64,000 bases of DNA from CAG-826 sp964583155 (lineage in GTDB: Bacteria > Bacillota_I > Bacilli_A > RFN20 > CAG-826). A program made the translations under genes and the position numbers. Within the stretch, counting starts at the first letter, position 1. Every line of letters starts with the position of its first letter. Below are positions 52,231 through 60,850 of this stretch, piece by piece. The notes beneath the pieces are model-generated. The model was not told where the DNA came from, ran no database searches, and saw nothing but the letters and a program-made list of their open reading frames with translations. The stretch spans positions 88,395 to 152,394 of the forward strand of contig CAZOUY010000003.1 in the NCBI GenBank assembly GCA_964583155.1. The letters are read 5' to 3'.

Positions 52231-54784
52231 GCTAGAAAACGTCGGTAAAATATATCGTAATAATGATCACCATCTAGTAGCGCTTGATGGTCTTAACATT
52301 ACTTTTCCCAACAATGGATTGGTGGCTATTTTGGGCCCCTCTGGATGTGGTAAAACGACCCTTTTAAATATTTTAGGTGGTTTGGATCATCCAACATCAG
52401 GCATAATGTATGTTCATGAACACGATACAAGTGATTTTGATGATGCCCGATGGGATAGCTATCGTAATCAAGAAATAGGCTTTATTTTTCAGAACTATTA
52501 TTTAATACCACATTTATCGGTTTATGATAATGTGTCTTTAAGTCTCCAGATGTCCGGTAATCACAAGGATATGGATGAAAGGGTTACGGAAATATTAAAG
52601 AAAGTTGGACTATTAGATAAAAAGAATGCTCGGCCATCGACCTTATCAGGAGGGCAAATGCAAAGAGCGGCTATTGCGCGCGCAATCATTAATGATCCTA
52701 AAATTATTTTAGCGGATGAACCTACAGGGGCATTGGATTCAACAAATGCCATTCAGATATTGCATATTTTGAAAGAAATTGCGAAAGATCGTTTGGTCGT
52801 TATGGTGACTCATAACCAAGAATTAGCCCATCAATATGCGGATCGTATTATTGAAATGTTTGATGGTCATGTGGTTAAAGATAACTCGACCACCGTTTAT
52901 CAAGAAAAGACATCGGATGAAAATGGCTTGACGGGCGGTGTGTACATTGATCATACCGCTGAGCATGGTGTGACGGGAAGTGTGTACAAAGATTATATCG
53001 GTGAACAGACTTTGACGGACGGTGTGTACATTGATCATAGCGCTGAGCATGGTATGACGGGAAGTGTGTACAAAGATTATATCGATGAACAGACTTTGAC
53101 GGACGGTGTGTACAAAGCTAATACTGCTAGTGATCAAGAAAAGAAGTCAGAGGAAGCGCCAACAAAAGTTAAAATTCCCTTTAAAACAGCGGTCAAATGG
53201 GGAGTTCGCAATTTGTGGAACAAGAAATTGCGAAGCCTTTTAACCATCTTAGCGGGAGGATTAGGAATTATTGGTATGGGATTAATTCTTTCCATGACAT
53301 CCGGTGTGAAAAGCTATATCAATAAGGCCCAAGAATCCGCTTTAGGAAAATATCCGATTATCGTTTCATCCTATCCGCGTAATTCCTCCGAAGGTAATAA
53401 AAATGAATTAGAAGAGTTCCCCAATACAGACTATGTCATTATCGAAAAAGGAAATGTGACCATCCGCGATCATCTAAATCAAATGCCGGATGATTTTAAA
53501 AATTATATGACCCAAATGAATGACAGCCTATATAGCATTTGTGACTCCAATTCGTGGATTAATTTCAATATGATTACGAAGAGGGAACAAGATTATCGCC
53601 ATGTTGCTTCTTCATATTTTACACAGATGGTCAAAAACAAAGAATTTGTTAATGAGCAATATACGTGTCTTCTAGGAAGATTGCCACAGGCCTTTAATGA
53701 GTTGGCCCTGGTGGTTGATACCTATAACCGCATCGATGCGAGCTTATTGCAATCCTTAGGATTTGATACCGACGAAGAAACGATCACCTTTGATTACCTC
53801 TTAAGGGAAAAGGAATATCGGATCATCGACAATAATGATTATTACATAAAAGTGGATGACAAAAACTGCTATTATGCCTATGGAAGCGATTATTATGAGG
53901 AATTATATACAGAATCGACAGTTTCTCTTAAAATTGTGGGAATTATAAGAGAAAAACAAAATAGTGTCACCCCACTATATGAGCCGGGGATTCTTTATAC
54001 TCCGGAGCTTGGTGATTATATTGTTTCCCAAGCCTTGGAAAGTGAAATTGTAAAGGAACAAATTCAATCTGGACTCACTAAGGATGTTTTTACCGGCTTG
54101 CCGTTTGAAGATAGGATTTCAGGACAAACAACGTATTCAAAAGAGTACCTTTATGAACAGCGCATGATCATTTTAGGCACGGAAGCGCAAATCACCCAAT
54201 TTTATTTTTATACCGATTCTTTTGAAAATCGATTGGCTATTCAAGACTATATCGATGATTACCAAATAAGCGATGATGCTCCTATTATAGTACGCACGTA
54301 TGATTATATTGAGCTTGTCACCAATGAATTTTCTTTATTGGTGGCGCTTTTTAGCAATATTCTGCTGGTATTTTCAATTGTTTCTATCGCTGTAAGTGCT
54401 ATTTTAATAGGAATATTGATCTACATCTCGGTTCTTGAAAGGAAAAGAGAAATCGGTCTCTTGCGTAGCCTCGGTGCTCGTCGAAAAGATGTTGCCTCAA
54501 TGTTTTTAATCGAGGCTTCTTTGTTAGGGATATGTTTAGGGATACTAGGCGTTTTGGGCGCCGCTATTTTAACAAGACCTGTTAGTGGTATTGTGCATAC
54601 TTTATTAGCACAATATAATACAGAAATGCTATCTAACGTTTCAATCGATTTAAGTAGCTTTCAGTGGTGGTGTGCACCTATTCTTTTGATTGTTGGAGTA
54701 TTGACCACCCTAATTGCCGGAATGATTCCGGCGATCATTGCCTCCAAAAAAAGGCCGGCCGATTCACTGAGAGACGAAGGCTGA
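52223..54784 (+). CDS. MacB-type ABC transporter, fused ATPase and FtsX-like permease
   Basis: 853-residue fused protein. The ATPase domain (about 1-225) has Walker A LGPSGCGKTTLLN, signature LSGGQMQ and Walker B ILADEPTGALD. A linker of about 80 residues contains a 14-residue tandem repeat. One membrane helix near 340 leads to an extracellular domain of about 350 residues, then three helices with the FtsX-type motif RKREIGLLRSLGARRKDV. This is the class VII (MacB/LolCDE-like) mechanotransmission type, often acting on lipoproteins, peptides or stress. Usual order is permease and ATPase in separate genes; fusions like this occur in Bacillota. Substrate unknown. Confidence 0.88.
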   Translation: MIRLENVGKIYRNNDHHLVALDGLNITFPNNGLVAILGPSGCGKTTLLNILGGLDHPTSGIMYVHEHDTSDFDDARWDSYRNQEIGFIFQNYYLIPHLSVYDNVSLSLQMSGNHKDMDERVTEILKKVGLLDKKNARPSTLSGGQMQRAAIARAIINDPKIILADEPTGALDSTNAIQILHILKEIAKDRLVVMVTHNQELAHQYADRIIEMFDGHVVKDNSTTVYQEKTSDENGLTGGVYIDHTAEHGVTGSVYKDYIGEQTLTDGVYIDHSAEHGMTGSVYKDYIDEQTLTDGVYKANTASDQEKKSEEAPTKVKIPFKTAVKWGVRNLWNKKLRSLLTILAGGLGIIGMGLILSMTSGVKSYINKAQESALGKYPIIVSSYPRNSSEGNKNELEEFPNTDYVIIEKGNVTIRDHLNQMPDDFKNYMTQMNDSLYSICDSNSWINFNMITKREQDYRHVASSYFTQMVKNKEFVNEQYTCLLGRLPQAFNELALVVDTYNRIDASLLQSLGFDTDEETITFDYLLREKEYRIIDNNDYYIKVDDKNCYYAYGSDYYEELYTESTVSLKIVGIIREKQNSVTPLYEPGILYTPELGDYIVSQALESEIVKEQIQSGLTKDVFTGLPFEDRISGQTTYSKEYLYEQRMIILGTEAQITQFYFYTDSFENRLAIQDYIDDYQISDDAPIIVRTYDYIELVTNEFSLLVALFSNILLVFSIVSIAVSAILIGILIYISVLERKREIGLLRSLGARRKDVASMFLIEASLLGICLGILGVLGAAILTRPVSGIVHTLLAQYNTEMLSNVSIDLSSFQWWCAPILLIVGVLTTLIAGMIPAIIASKKRPADSLRDEG
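52928..53122 (+). repeat. 42-bp tandem repeat in ABC transporter linker
   Basis: Four full copies and one partial copy of a 14-codon unit with pattern (L/V/M)T(G/D)(G/S)VY(I/K)D. Units pair into a higher-order 84-bp repeat: copy 1 resembles 3 and copy 2 resembles 4, almost identical at the DNA level. In-frame copy-number change would alter linker length only. Confidence 0.92.
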
Positions 54785-54786
54785 GA

Positions 54787-56013
54787 TTATTCATCAATAG
54801 TTTCATTAGAATCTAAATTATCTAGCTTTTTTATCATCTCTAATAGGGAAGGGTATTTTTCTTTAAATTGATCGCGATCCTTCATCCAACAGGGATTCTT
54901 TTGATTGTAGAAATAAAAAACACGAACATAAAGATGAGTAGCTTCCTCTTGTTTGGTTTTCGCCTTTAAAGGAAATAAGGCATCGATATCAACATCACAT
55001 TTACCATGATTAGTAATCTCTTCTGCAGTATTTAAAAGATGGAGAGATTTTAAGAGACGCTTATTGTTGCTATATTTTTTTAGAAGTGTCTGATAAACAT
55101 CATTCCATTCATCCTTTTGGGCTAAGTCCAGGATAAATAGGTCATACTCCAATTGATAGGCAGCAATTTTGGGAGCAAAGAAGAAGGGCAAATACTGCTC
55201 GCTTTTCTTTTTATCAACGGAGTTGGCAAACGTGATAAAAAGCATCAAATAATAATTACGGGTTTCGGGATGAATTTTTTCATTTTGGAAAATTTTCAAG
55301 AAATCCGTTTCGAGAGCAGCAAAATCAAGGGTGTTCATATAATGACGAAATGGCTTTAATAAAACGCGATTAAAAACTATAACATAGGCATAAAATAGTA
55401 AGAAAATCACGAGCATAAATAAAGGTACAACATACCATACATTAAAAGCATATATCAAATAAACGGCACCGATGGCGAGCAGTATTAATAAAACAGTTAG
55501 TCCATATAAAGCAAGAGATTGATATTTGGATAAATGGCCTATAGGGTAGTATTTAGGGGCTGAGGCCGGTTGAACGGTATTAGAAGGATTATTATTATCT
55601 AAATTATGTGAGCTATCAGGGATATTTACTTGAGTGTAATCCTGTTGATTTATTAATTTTTTTCTTTTCCATATATCCGCATAAGTAAAGACAATGTCAA
55701 CAATTACCAACACGGCACTTACTAAAGCAAAGATAGTTGAGGCTAAGGCATAATTAGGAAAATCGTTATTAACGATATCGCTGGAAGAGGTATAAAGCAT
55801 AGACCCCAAAACAAAGCCAATGATAGATATTATTAATTGTGGAACTTTTTTCATCTTGAAGATAATCATTTCCAAAACAAACGCTATCAATGAGAAGATA
55901 TAAAGAGCATAGATTATATAGCTTGTTTTAAGGGAAATATTGTTCATTGCGACCACGGCAATCATGATCAACAAATTCAATCCAATATGCAAATAATTAA
56001 ATAGTTTTTTCAT
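54787..56013 (-). CDS. Polytopic membrane protein with helical C-terminal domain, unknown
   Basis: 408 residues. About four hydrophobic helices in the first 120 residues, a Asn/Ser/Pro-rich linker (about 125-155), two more helices near 165-215, then a 190-residue soluble part that looks like tandem helical repeats. No family is recognised. Convergent with the ABC transporter gene, the two stop codons being 2 bases apart, with no terminator between. Ribosome site GGAGA before the ATG at 56013. The layout (membrane helices then helical repeats) resembles the M50-like protein at 41469, but no close sequence match is visible by eye. Confidence 0.55.
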   Translation of the reverse strand: MKKLFNYLHIGLNLLIMIAVVAMNNISLKTSYIIYALYIFSLIAFVLEMIIFKMKKVPQLIISIIGFVLGSMLYTSSSDIVNNDFPNYALASTIFALVSAVLVIVDIVFTYADIWKRKKLINQQDYTQVNIPDSSHNLDNNNPSNTVQPASAPKYYPIGHLSKYQSLALYGLTVLLILLAIGAVYLIYAFNVWYVVPLFMLVIFLLFYAYVIVFNRVLLKPFRHYMNTLDFAALETDFLKIFQNEKIHPETRNYYLMLFITFANSVDKKKSEQYLPFFFAPKIAAYQLEYDLFILDLAQKDEWNDVYQTLLKKYSNNKRLLKSLHLLNTAEEITNHGKCDVDIDALFPLKAKTKQEEATHLYVRVFYFYNQKNPCWMKDRDQFKEKYPSLLEMIKKLDNLDSNETIDE

Positions 56014-56133
56014 AATTTTGTCTCCATTATATTTGTGCTTTAATTATATAATAAATTGATTTTAAACAAAATATATTTAACTTTCATAATTTGCTATAAT
56101 ATTATACGTTCTCACAAGGAAAGGAAGAGATCT

Positions 56134-57897
56134 ATGATATTTGGAAAAATCATCAACCGATATTATAAAAAATACTGGTATTATTTTGTCCTTGGTATTT
56201 TAGCCCTGATATTGGTTGATTATGTGCAATTATTGATTCCCGAAATCATGGGAAAATTGATCAGCGATCTCAAAAATTATGGTTTGATGGACTATCAAAT
56301 GATTTTGAAGCCGGTTCTCTCTATTCTTCTTGTGGGAGTGTTTATTTTTATTGGTCGTTTTGTCTGGCGGTTAACCATTTTGCGAGCGGGATTTAAGGTG
56401 GAAGCGGATCTCCGGAGTGAAATGTTTTTACACGCGGAGAAGTTATCGGTAAATTATTATCAAGAGCAAAAAGTGGGGGTGTTAATGGCTCTTTTTACCA
56501 ATGATTTAGAAACGATCCAAAATGTCGTCTCGGACGGAACTATTTTTACGGTTGATGCCTTATTCTTGGGCGGATTAGCGCTCGTTAAAATGATGCTTTC
56601 GAATTGGAAATTGGGGATTATTGCGGTTATTCCTTTACTCATTTTAGCAGCCTGCGGAAACATTATCGGTAACGCTATGTCGAAAAAGCATCAAGATCGA
56701 CAAGAAGCCTATGAGCAAATGAGCGATTTTGCTCAAGAAAGCTTTACCGGTTTGGCGGTTATTAAGGCTTTTGTTAAAGAGACCCATGAATTAAGAGCCT
56801 TTGCCAGAATCAACCAGCTCAACAAAAAGGCGAATATCGAATTTGTTCGCTATGGCGTTTTATTGGACATTTTAATTGATGTGCTGGTCTATTCCATCGT
56901 GGTTCTTATTTTAGCCATTGGCGGATATTACATCATGTATGGCCTTGAGAGCTTTGATGTTGGCGATGTCACTGAATTCGTAGGATACTTCAATACGATT
57001 GTGTGGCCAATGCTCGCATTAGCGCAAATTATTAATTTACATAGCCGAGGACAAACGAGTCTTAAGCGTATCGCCAATTTACTTTCGGCTCCCGTGGAAA
57101 TCAATGATGATCAAGCCTTGCCAATCCAAGAATTAGAAGGCGAAATTACCTTTAACAATTTTTCCTTTACTTATCCTAATGGTACAGAACCGATCTTAAA
57201 GAATATTTCATTGACCATTAAAAAAGGCGAAACAATCGGCATCGTTGGAAAAATAGGCTCCGGAAAAACCACACTGATTCAAGTGTTAACGAGAATCTAT
57301 AATGTCGATCGGAGGCAAATTCTAATCGATGGTCATGATATTATGGAAATTCCTTTAGAAACCTTGAGAAAGAATATCGGTTATGTCCCACAAGAGCATT
57401 TTTTGTTTTCGGACACAGTCGCTCATAACATCGCCTTTGCGGATGAGAATGCTGACTTAGCGACTATTTCCAAAGCTGCACAATTTGCGGCTGTGGAAGA
57501 TAATATCCTATCATTTTCCCAAGGATATGAGACGATCATCGGTGAAAGAGGTGTTACTCTTTCCGGAGGACAAAAGCAAAGAATCGCAATTGCACGTGCG
57601 ATCTTATCCGATCCGACCATTCTTATTTTAGATGACGCTGTCGCGGCGGTGGATATTAAAACAGAAGAAACAATTCTGAATAATATCGCTCGTGAACGTG
57701 CGGGTAAAACCACGATTATCGTGGCATCGCGCATTTCGACCGTCAAAAATGCCGATCGCATTTTGGTGTTATGCGATGGTCAAGTGGAGGCCTTCGCCTC
57801 TCATGAGGAATTATTATCACACTCTGAGACCTATCGTCACATCGTGGAGCTCCAAGAATTAGAAAAAGAAATGGAGGGTTCTGTATGTCCGAAGTAA
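56134..57897 (+). CDS. Heterodimeric ABC exporter subunit A (degenerate NBD), second system
   Basis: Six-helix half exporter of about 587 residues. Walker A is GKIGSGKTTLIQ, signature LSGGQKQR, and Walker B ILILDDAVAAVD with Asp in place of the catalytic Glu. The H-loop His is Ser (IIVASRISTV). This is again the non-catalytic half of a heterodimer, related to YheI/YheH and BmrCD types. The start is the ATG at 56134 behind AAGGAAAGGAAGAG; the reading frame continues upstream to 56056 without a ribosome site. It overlaps its partner by 13 bases. Confidence 0.9.
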   Translation: MIFGKIINRYYKKYWYYFVLGILALILVDYVQLLIPEIMGKLISDLKNYGLMDYQMILKPVLSILLVGVFIFIGRFVWRLTILRAGFKVEADLRSEMFLHAEKLSVNYYQEQKVGVLMALFTNDLETIQNVVSDGTIFTVDALFLGGLALVKMMLSNWKLGIIAVIPLLILAACGNIIGNAMSKKHQDRQEAYEQMSDFAQESFTGLAVIKAFVKETHELRAFARINQLNKKANIEFVRYGVLLDILIDVLVYSIVVLILAIGGYYIMYGLESFDVGDVTEFVGYFNTIVWPMLALAQIINLHSRGQTSLKRIANLLSAPVEINDDQALPIQELEGEITFNNFSFTYPNGTEPILKNISLTIKKGETIGIVGKIGSGKTTLIQVLTRIYNVDRRQILIDGHDIMEIPLETLRKNIGYVPQEHFLFSDTVAHNIAFADENADLATISKAAQFAAVEDNILSFSQGYETIIGERGVTLSGGQKQRIAIARAILSDPTILILDDAVAAVDIKTEETILNNIARERAGKTTIIVASRISTVKNADRILVLCDGQVEAFASHEELLSHSETYRHIVELQELEKEMEGSVCPK

Positions 57898-59675
57898 ATC
57901 ATAATAATCGGGTTTTGTCGGATAGAATGATCATTAAGAGATCATTGCAATACATTAAACCTCATCGGAAAGATTTTCTTTTTGCACTTCTTTTAATGGT
58001 GTTGGTCATCGCTTTGGAATTGAGCGGACCATATTTATCAAGCTTGGTGATCGGCAAATTGGCCCATCCTGAAAACACAACCTATATTGTGGTTTTATCG
58101 CTTTCTCTTGGCTATTTGGCATCGGTTTTATCGAGCTTATTATTCATGTATTTCGAAACGATGATTTTACAGAAAGCGGGACAAGAAATAGTTTTTCAAT
58201 TGCGACAAGACATTTTTCAGCATATTGAATCATTGGCGATTTCGCAAATCAACGATGTTCCTATCGGCAAGCTGGTGTCGCGTGTGACGAGTGACACTAA
58301 TGCTGTGAATGAATTGTACACTAATATCCTTGTCAATCTCTTAAAAAACATATTGTCGCTTTTTGGAGTTTTTGGCATGATGCTTGTGTTGAATGCGTGG
58401 CTATCATTATGGATGCTGATTTTTGTACCTATTGTCGGCGTTATCTCCTTTGTTTTTCGCTATTTATCCCGCAAAGCCTATCGCGATGTTCGTCATCGAA
58501 TAACCGATATGAACGCCTTTTTAAATGAAAATCTATCGGGCATGACTATTACCCAGGTTTTCAATCAAGAGGATCGAAAAGCGCATGAATTTACTGATGT
58601 TAATCAAAAATTATTAAAAGCGCGTTCGCGTCAAAACATCATTTTTTCCGTTTTTCGGCCTTTGATTTCCTTGCTCTATATGATCGCTATTGCCTGCTTA
58701 GTCTATGTGGGAGCCTATCGGTTAAAGCTTGGCGAAAACTTGGATGGCATACAAGTGATTTGGGCATTTTATGAATATGTCGGGCGCTTTTTTGGCCCTA
58801 TTCAAACATTAGCGGATCAGGTTAATGGTCTTCAACAGGCTTTTGCCGCTAGCGAAAGATTATTCTTGCTATTGGATTTAAAGCCTGATTTGCAGGATGA
58901 GGAGAGCGCGATCGAGCTACCGCCTATCAAAGGAGAAATCGTTTTCGATCACGTTTGGTTTGCTTACAAAGAAAACGAATGGATTTTAAAGGATGTTTCC
59001 TTCCGAGTAGAGCCGCAACAATCGCTAGCTTTAGTCGGTGCCACAGGAGCAGGGAAGACGACAATTTTATCGCTATTAACGCGCAATTACGAAATCCAAA
59101 AAGGGGCCATTTATATTGATGGCATCGATATCCGGAGGGTGAGCCTTTCTTCTTTAAGAAAACAAATTGGGCAAATGCTACAAGATGTCTTCTTATTTGG
59201 AGGCACGATCAAGGATAATATTTCCATGCGTGATGAAACTATGAGCGATGAGGAAATTATAGCCGCTTCCAAATATGTCGGAGCTGATACTTTTATTAAT
59301 AAATTAAAGGATGGATACAATGAACAAGTGCTCGAAAGAGGAGCCAATTTTTCCTCAGGAGAACGCCAATTATTATCCTTTGCGCGCACGATTGCTCATC
59401 ACCCACGGCTTTTAATTTTAGATGAGGCGACCGCGAATATCGACACGGAAACAGAAGTTATAATTCAAGAATCATTGGCTAAAATGATGAGTGTGAACAC
59501 GATGCTTATTGTCGCTCATCGATTGAGCACTATTCAGCATGCCGATTGCATCATCGTTTTGCAAAACGGAGAAATCATTGAGAAAGGCACTCATCAGGAT
59601 CTTCTCCAAAAGAAAGGGTATTACTATAATCTATATCGATTACAATTTGAAGAAAAAATAATAGAAAGAAGATGA
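57885..59675 (+). CDS. Heterodimeric ABC exporter subunit B (catalytic NBD), second system
   Basis: 596-residue partner half exporter with intact catalytic residues: Walker A GATGAGKTTILS, signature FSSGERQ, Walker B LLILDEATANID with Glu, and H-loop IVAHRLSTI. Six membrane helices in the first 310 residues. Ribosome site GGAGG lies inside the end of subunit A. No TetR gene precedes this pair, unlike the first exporter, so it may be constitutive or controlled elsewhere. Confidence 0.9.
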   Translation: MSEVNHNNRVLSDRMIIKRSLQYIKPHRKDFLFALLLMVLVIALELSGPYLSSLVIGKLAHPENTTYIVVLSLSLGYLASVLSSLLFMYFETMILQKAGQEIVFQLRQDIFQHIESLAISQINDVPIGKLVSRVTSDTNAVNELYTNILVNLLKNILSLFGVFGMMLVLNAWLSLWMLIFVPIVGVISFVFRYLSRKAYRDVRHRITDMNAFLNENLSGMTITQVFNQEDRKAHEFTDVNQKLLKARSRQNIIFSVFRPLISLLYMIAIACLVYVGAYRLKLGENLDGIQVIWAFYEYVGRFFGPIQTLADQVNGLQQAFAASERLFLLLDLKPDLQDEESAIELPPIKGEIVFDHVWFAYKENEWILKDVSFRVEPQQSLALVGATGAGKTTILSLLTRNYEIQKGAIYIDGIDIRRVSLSSLRKQIGQMLQDVFLFGGTIKDNISMRDETMSDEEIIAASKYVGADTFINKLKDGYNEQVLERGANFSSGERQLLSFARTIAHHPRLLILDEATANIDTETEVIIQESLAKMMSVNTMLIVAHRLSTIQHADCIIVLQNGEIIEKGTHQDLLQKKGYYYNLYRLQFEEKIIERR

Positions 59676-59679
59676 AGAA

Positions 59680-60420
59680 ATGGAAAATAATAATTATACG
59701 ATTGCTTTATTAATAGATACAGAAAATGTGTCAAAAAAATATCTAGCGGCCCTTAAAGAGGAATTGAACGTTTTGGGAAAGGTTACCTATTTTCGAATGT
59801 ATGGTGATTTTACCTTGCAGGCTAGTCAACCATGGAAGGAATTGGCTAATGAATATGCGATAACGCCAATTCAACAATATCGCTATACCACGGGTAAAAA
59901 CGCTACCGATTCTCGTTTGATCATCGATGCTATGGATATTCTTTATTCGCGGAATGTCGATGCGTTTTGTATTATGTCCAGCGATAGTGATTATACCGGA
60001 TTAGTCAAAAGGCTTAAAGAATCGAATATCTACGTTATCGGCGCCGGCGAAAGAAAAACTGCCCAATCGTTTGTAAAAGCATGCGATCGTTTCTTTTATT
60101 TGGAAGAAATGCTAGAAAAGGAGAATCCGCCCAAGGCAACCAAGGTCAAGAAAACGACCAGAAAAACCAAAAAAAGCCAAAAGAAAGACAACGATGAGGT
60201 TTTAACCAAAGAGACCATCGAAAACTTTGTTATCAAAATTTTGGAAAATAATAATGGGCCTTATCCTTTATCATTACTAGTGCAGAAGATATATCAAAAC
60301 TATCCCGAGTTTAACTTTAAGAATTATCATGTGCGGAAGGCCTTAGATTTCTTTCAAGGCGATCGTTTTTTAATCACTAAAGGAAAATCACAAACCGAAA
60401 CTCTAATTGAATTAAAATAA
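59680..60420 (+). CDS. NYN/PIN-like nuclease domain protein with C-terminal OST-HTH domain
   Basis: 246-residue protein. The N-terminal NYN domain (about 1-145) shows the acidic residues of a PIN-like nuclease: ALLIDTENV, NATDSRLIIDAMD, and IMSSDSDYTGLV. A lysine-rich linker (about 150-170) leads to a winged-helix of the OST-HTH/LOTUS type (about 180-246) ending LITKGKSQTETLIELK. Together these suggest RNA binding and cleavage. It starts 4 bases after the exporter gene and may be co-transcribed, but a functional tie is uncertain. Similar proteins are annotated LabA-like/DUF88. Confidence 0.85.
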   Translation: MENNNYTIALLIDTENVSKKYLAALKEELNVLGKVTYFRMYGDFTLQASQPWKELANEYAITPIQQYRYTTGKNATDSRLIIDAMDILYSRNVDAFCIMSSDSDYTGLVKRLKESNIYVIGAGERKTAQSFVKACDRFFYLEEMLEKENPPKATKVKKTTRKTKKSQKKDNDEVLTKETIENFVIKILENNNGPYPLSLLVQKIYQNYPEFNFKNYHVRKALDFFQGDRFLITKGKSQTETLIELK

Positions 60421-60530
60421 AAGCAACGCTTATCGCTTTGTTAAAAAGCGGCCTTTTTATACGATGAATTTTTCTAAAAGAAAGTCTTGTTATTTTATGG
60501 ATAAAATGATAATATGACATAGCAAACTTT

Positions 60531-60556
60531 CTTTAAACCCACTTAGAGGTTTAAGG
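60531..60556 (+). promoter_or_regulatory. Leader hairpin before rpmE
   Basis: CTTTAAACC and GGTTTAAGG pair (nine bases, one wobble) around a short loop, ending five bases before the rpmE ribosome site. A hairpin at this place could be a target for autoregulation by L31. L31 leader RNAs are known in Bacillota, but I have not matched this one to a model. Confidence 0.45.
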
Positions 60557-60573
60557 CGGAAGGAGAAATGAAA

Positions 60574-60780
60574 ATGAAAAAAGACATTCACCCAGCTTAT
60601 CACAAATGCAAAGTAACCTGTATTTCTTGCGGAAACACCTTTGAGACTGGTTCAACCCTTGAAGAAATTCGTGTTGATACTTGTTCCAATTGCCATCCCT
60701 TCTATACAGGAAAGCAACGTTTTACTCAAGCGGACGGTCGTGTTGATAAATTCAACAAAAAATACGGACTCGGCAAGTAA
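60574..60780 (+). CDS. rpmE: 50S ribosomal protein bL31
   Basis: 68-residue ribosomal protein. MKKDIHPAYHKCKVTCISCG at the start, then DTCSNCHPFYTGKQRF, are diagnostic; the Cys pairs (CISC and CSNC) make this the zinc-binding C+ form. The second ATG (60574) lies eight bases after AGGAG (60561-60565) and is preferred over the ATG at 60568. Monocistronic with its own terminator. Confidence 0.97.
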   Translation: MKKDIHPAYHKCKVTCISCGNTFETGSTLEEIRVDTCSNCHPFYTGKQRFTQADGRVDKFNKKYGLGK

Positions 60781-60793
60781 GAATAATTATTTT

Positions 60794-60829
60794 AAGCCGT
60801 TATCTTGTGTTGGATAGCGGCTTTTTTTA
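60794..60829 (+). terminator. rpmE terminator
   Basis: AGCCGTTATC and GATAGCGGCT pair with one wobble around an eight-base loop; seven T follow. Confidence 0.88.
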
Positions 60830-60850
60830 TCATTAAGGTAGGTGTTTAAA

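Noticed and set aside
52928..53122. CRISPR-like array in the ABC gene
   Set aside because: The units are contiguous in-frame tandem repeats without unique spacers and lie within a coding region.
52823..53137. Minus-strand repetitive frame within the ABC transporter gene
   Set aside because: Antisense of the 14-residue tandem repeat; repetitive only because the coding strand is.
56056..56133. N-terminal extension of the ABC exporter subunit
   Set aside because: No ribosome site at 56056, the added residues do not resemble the exporter N-terminus, and the ATG at 56134 has a good site.
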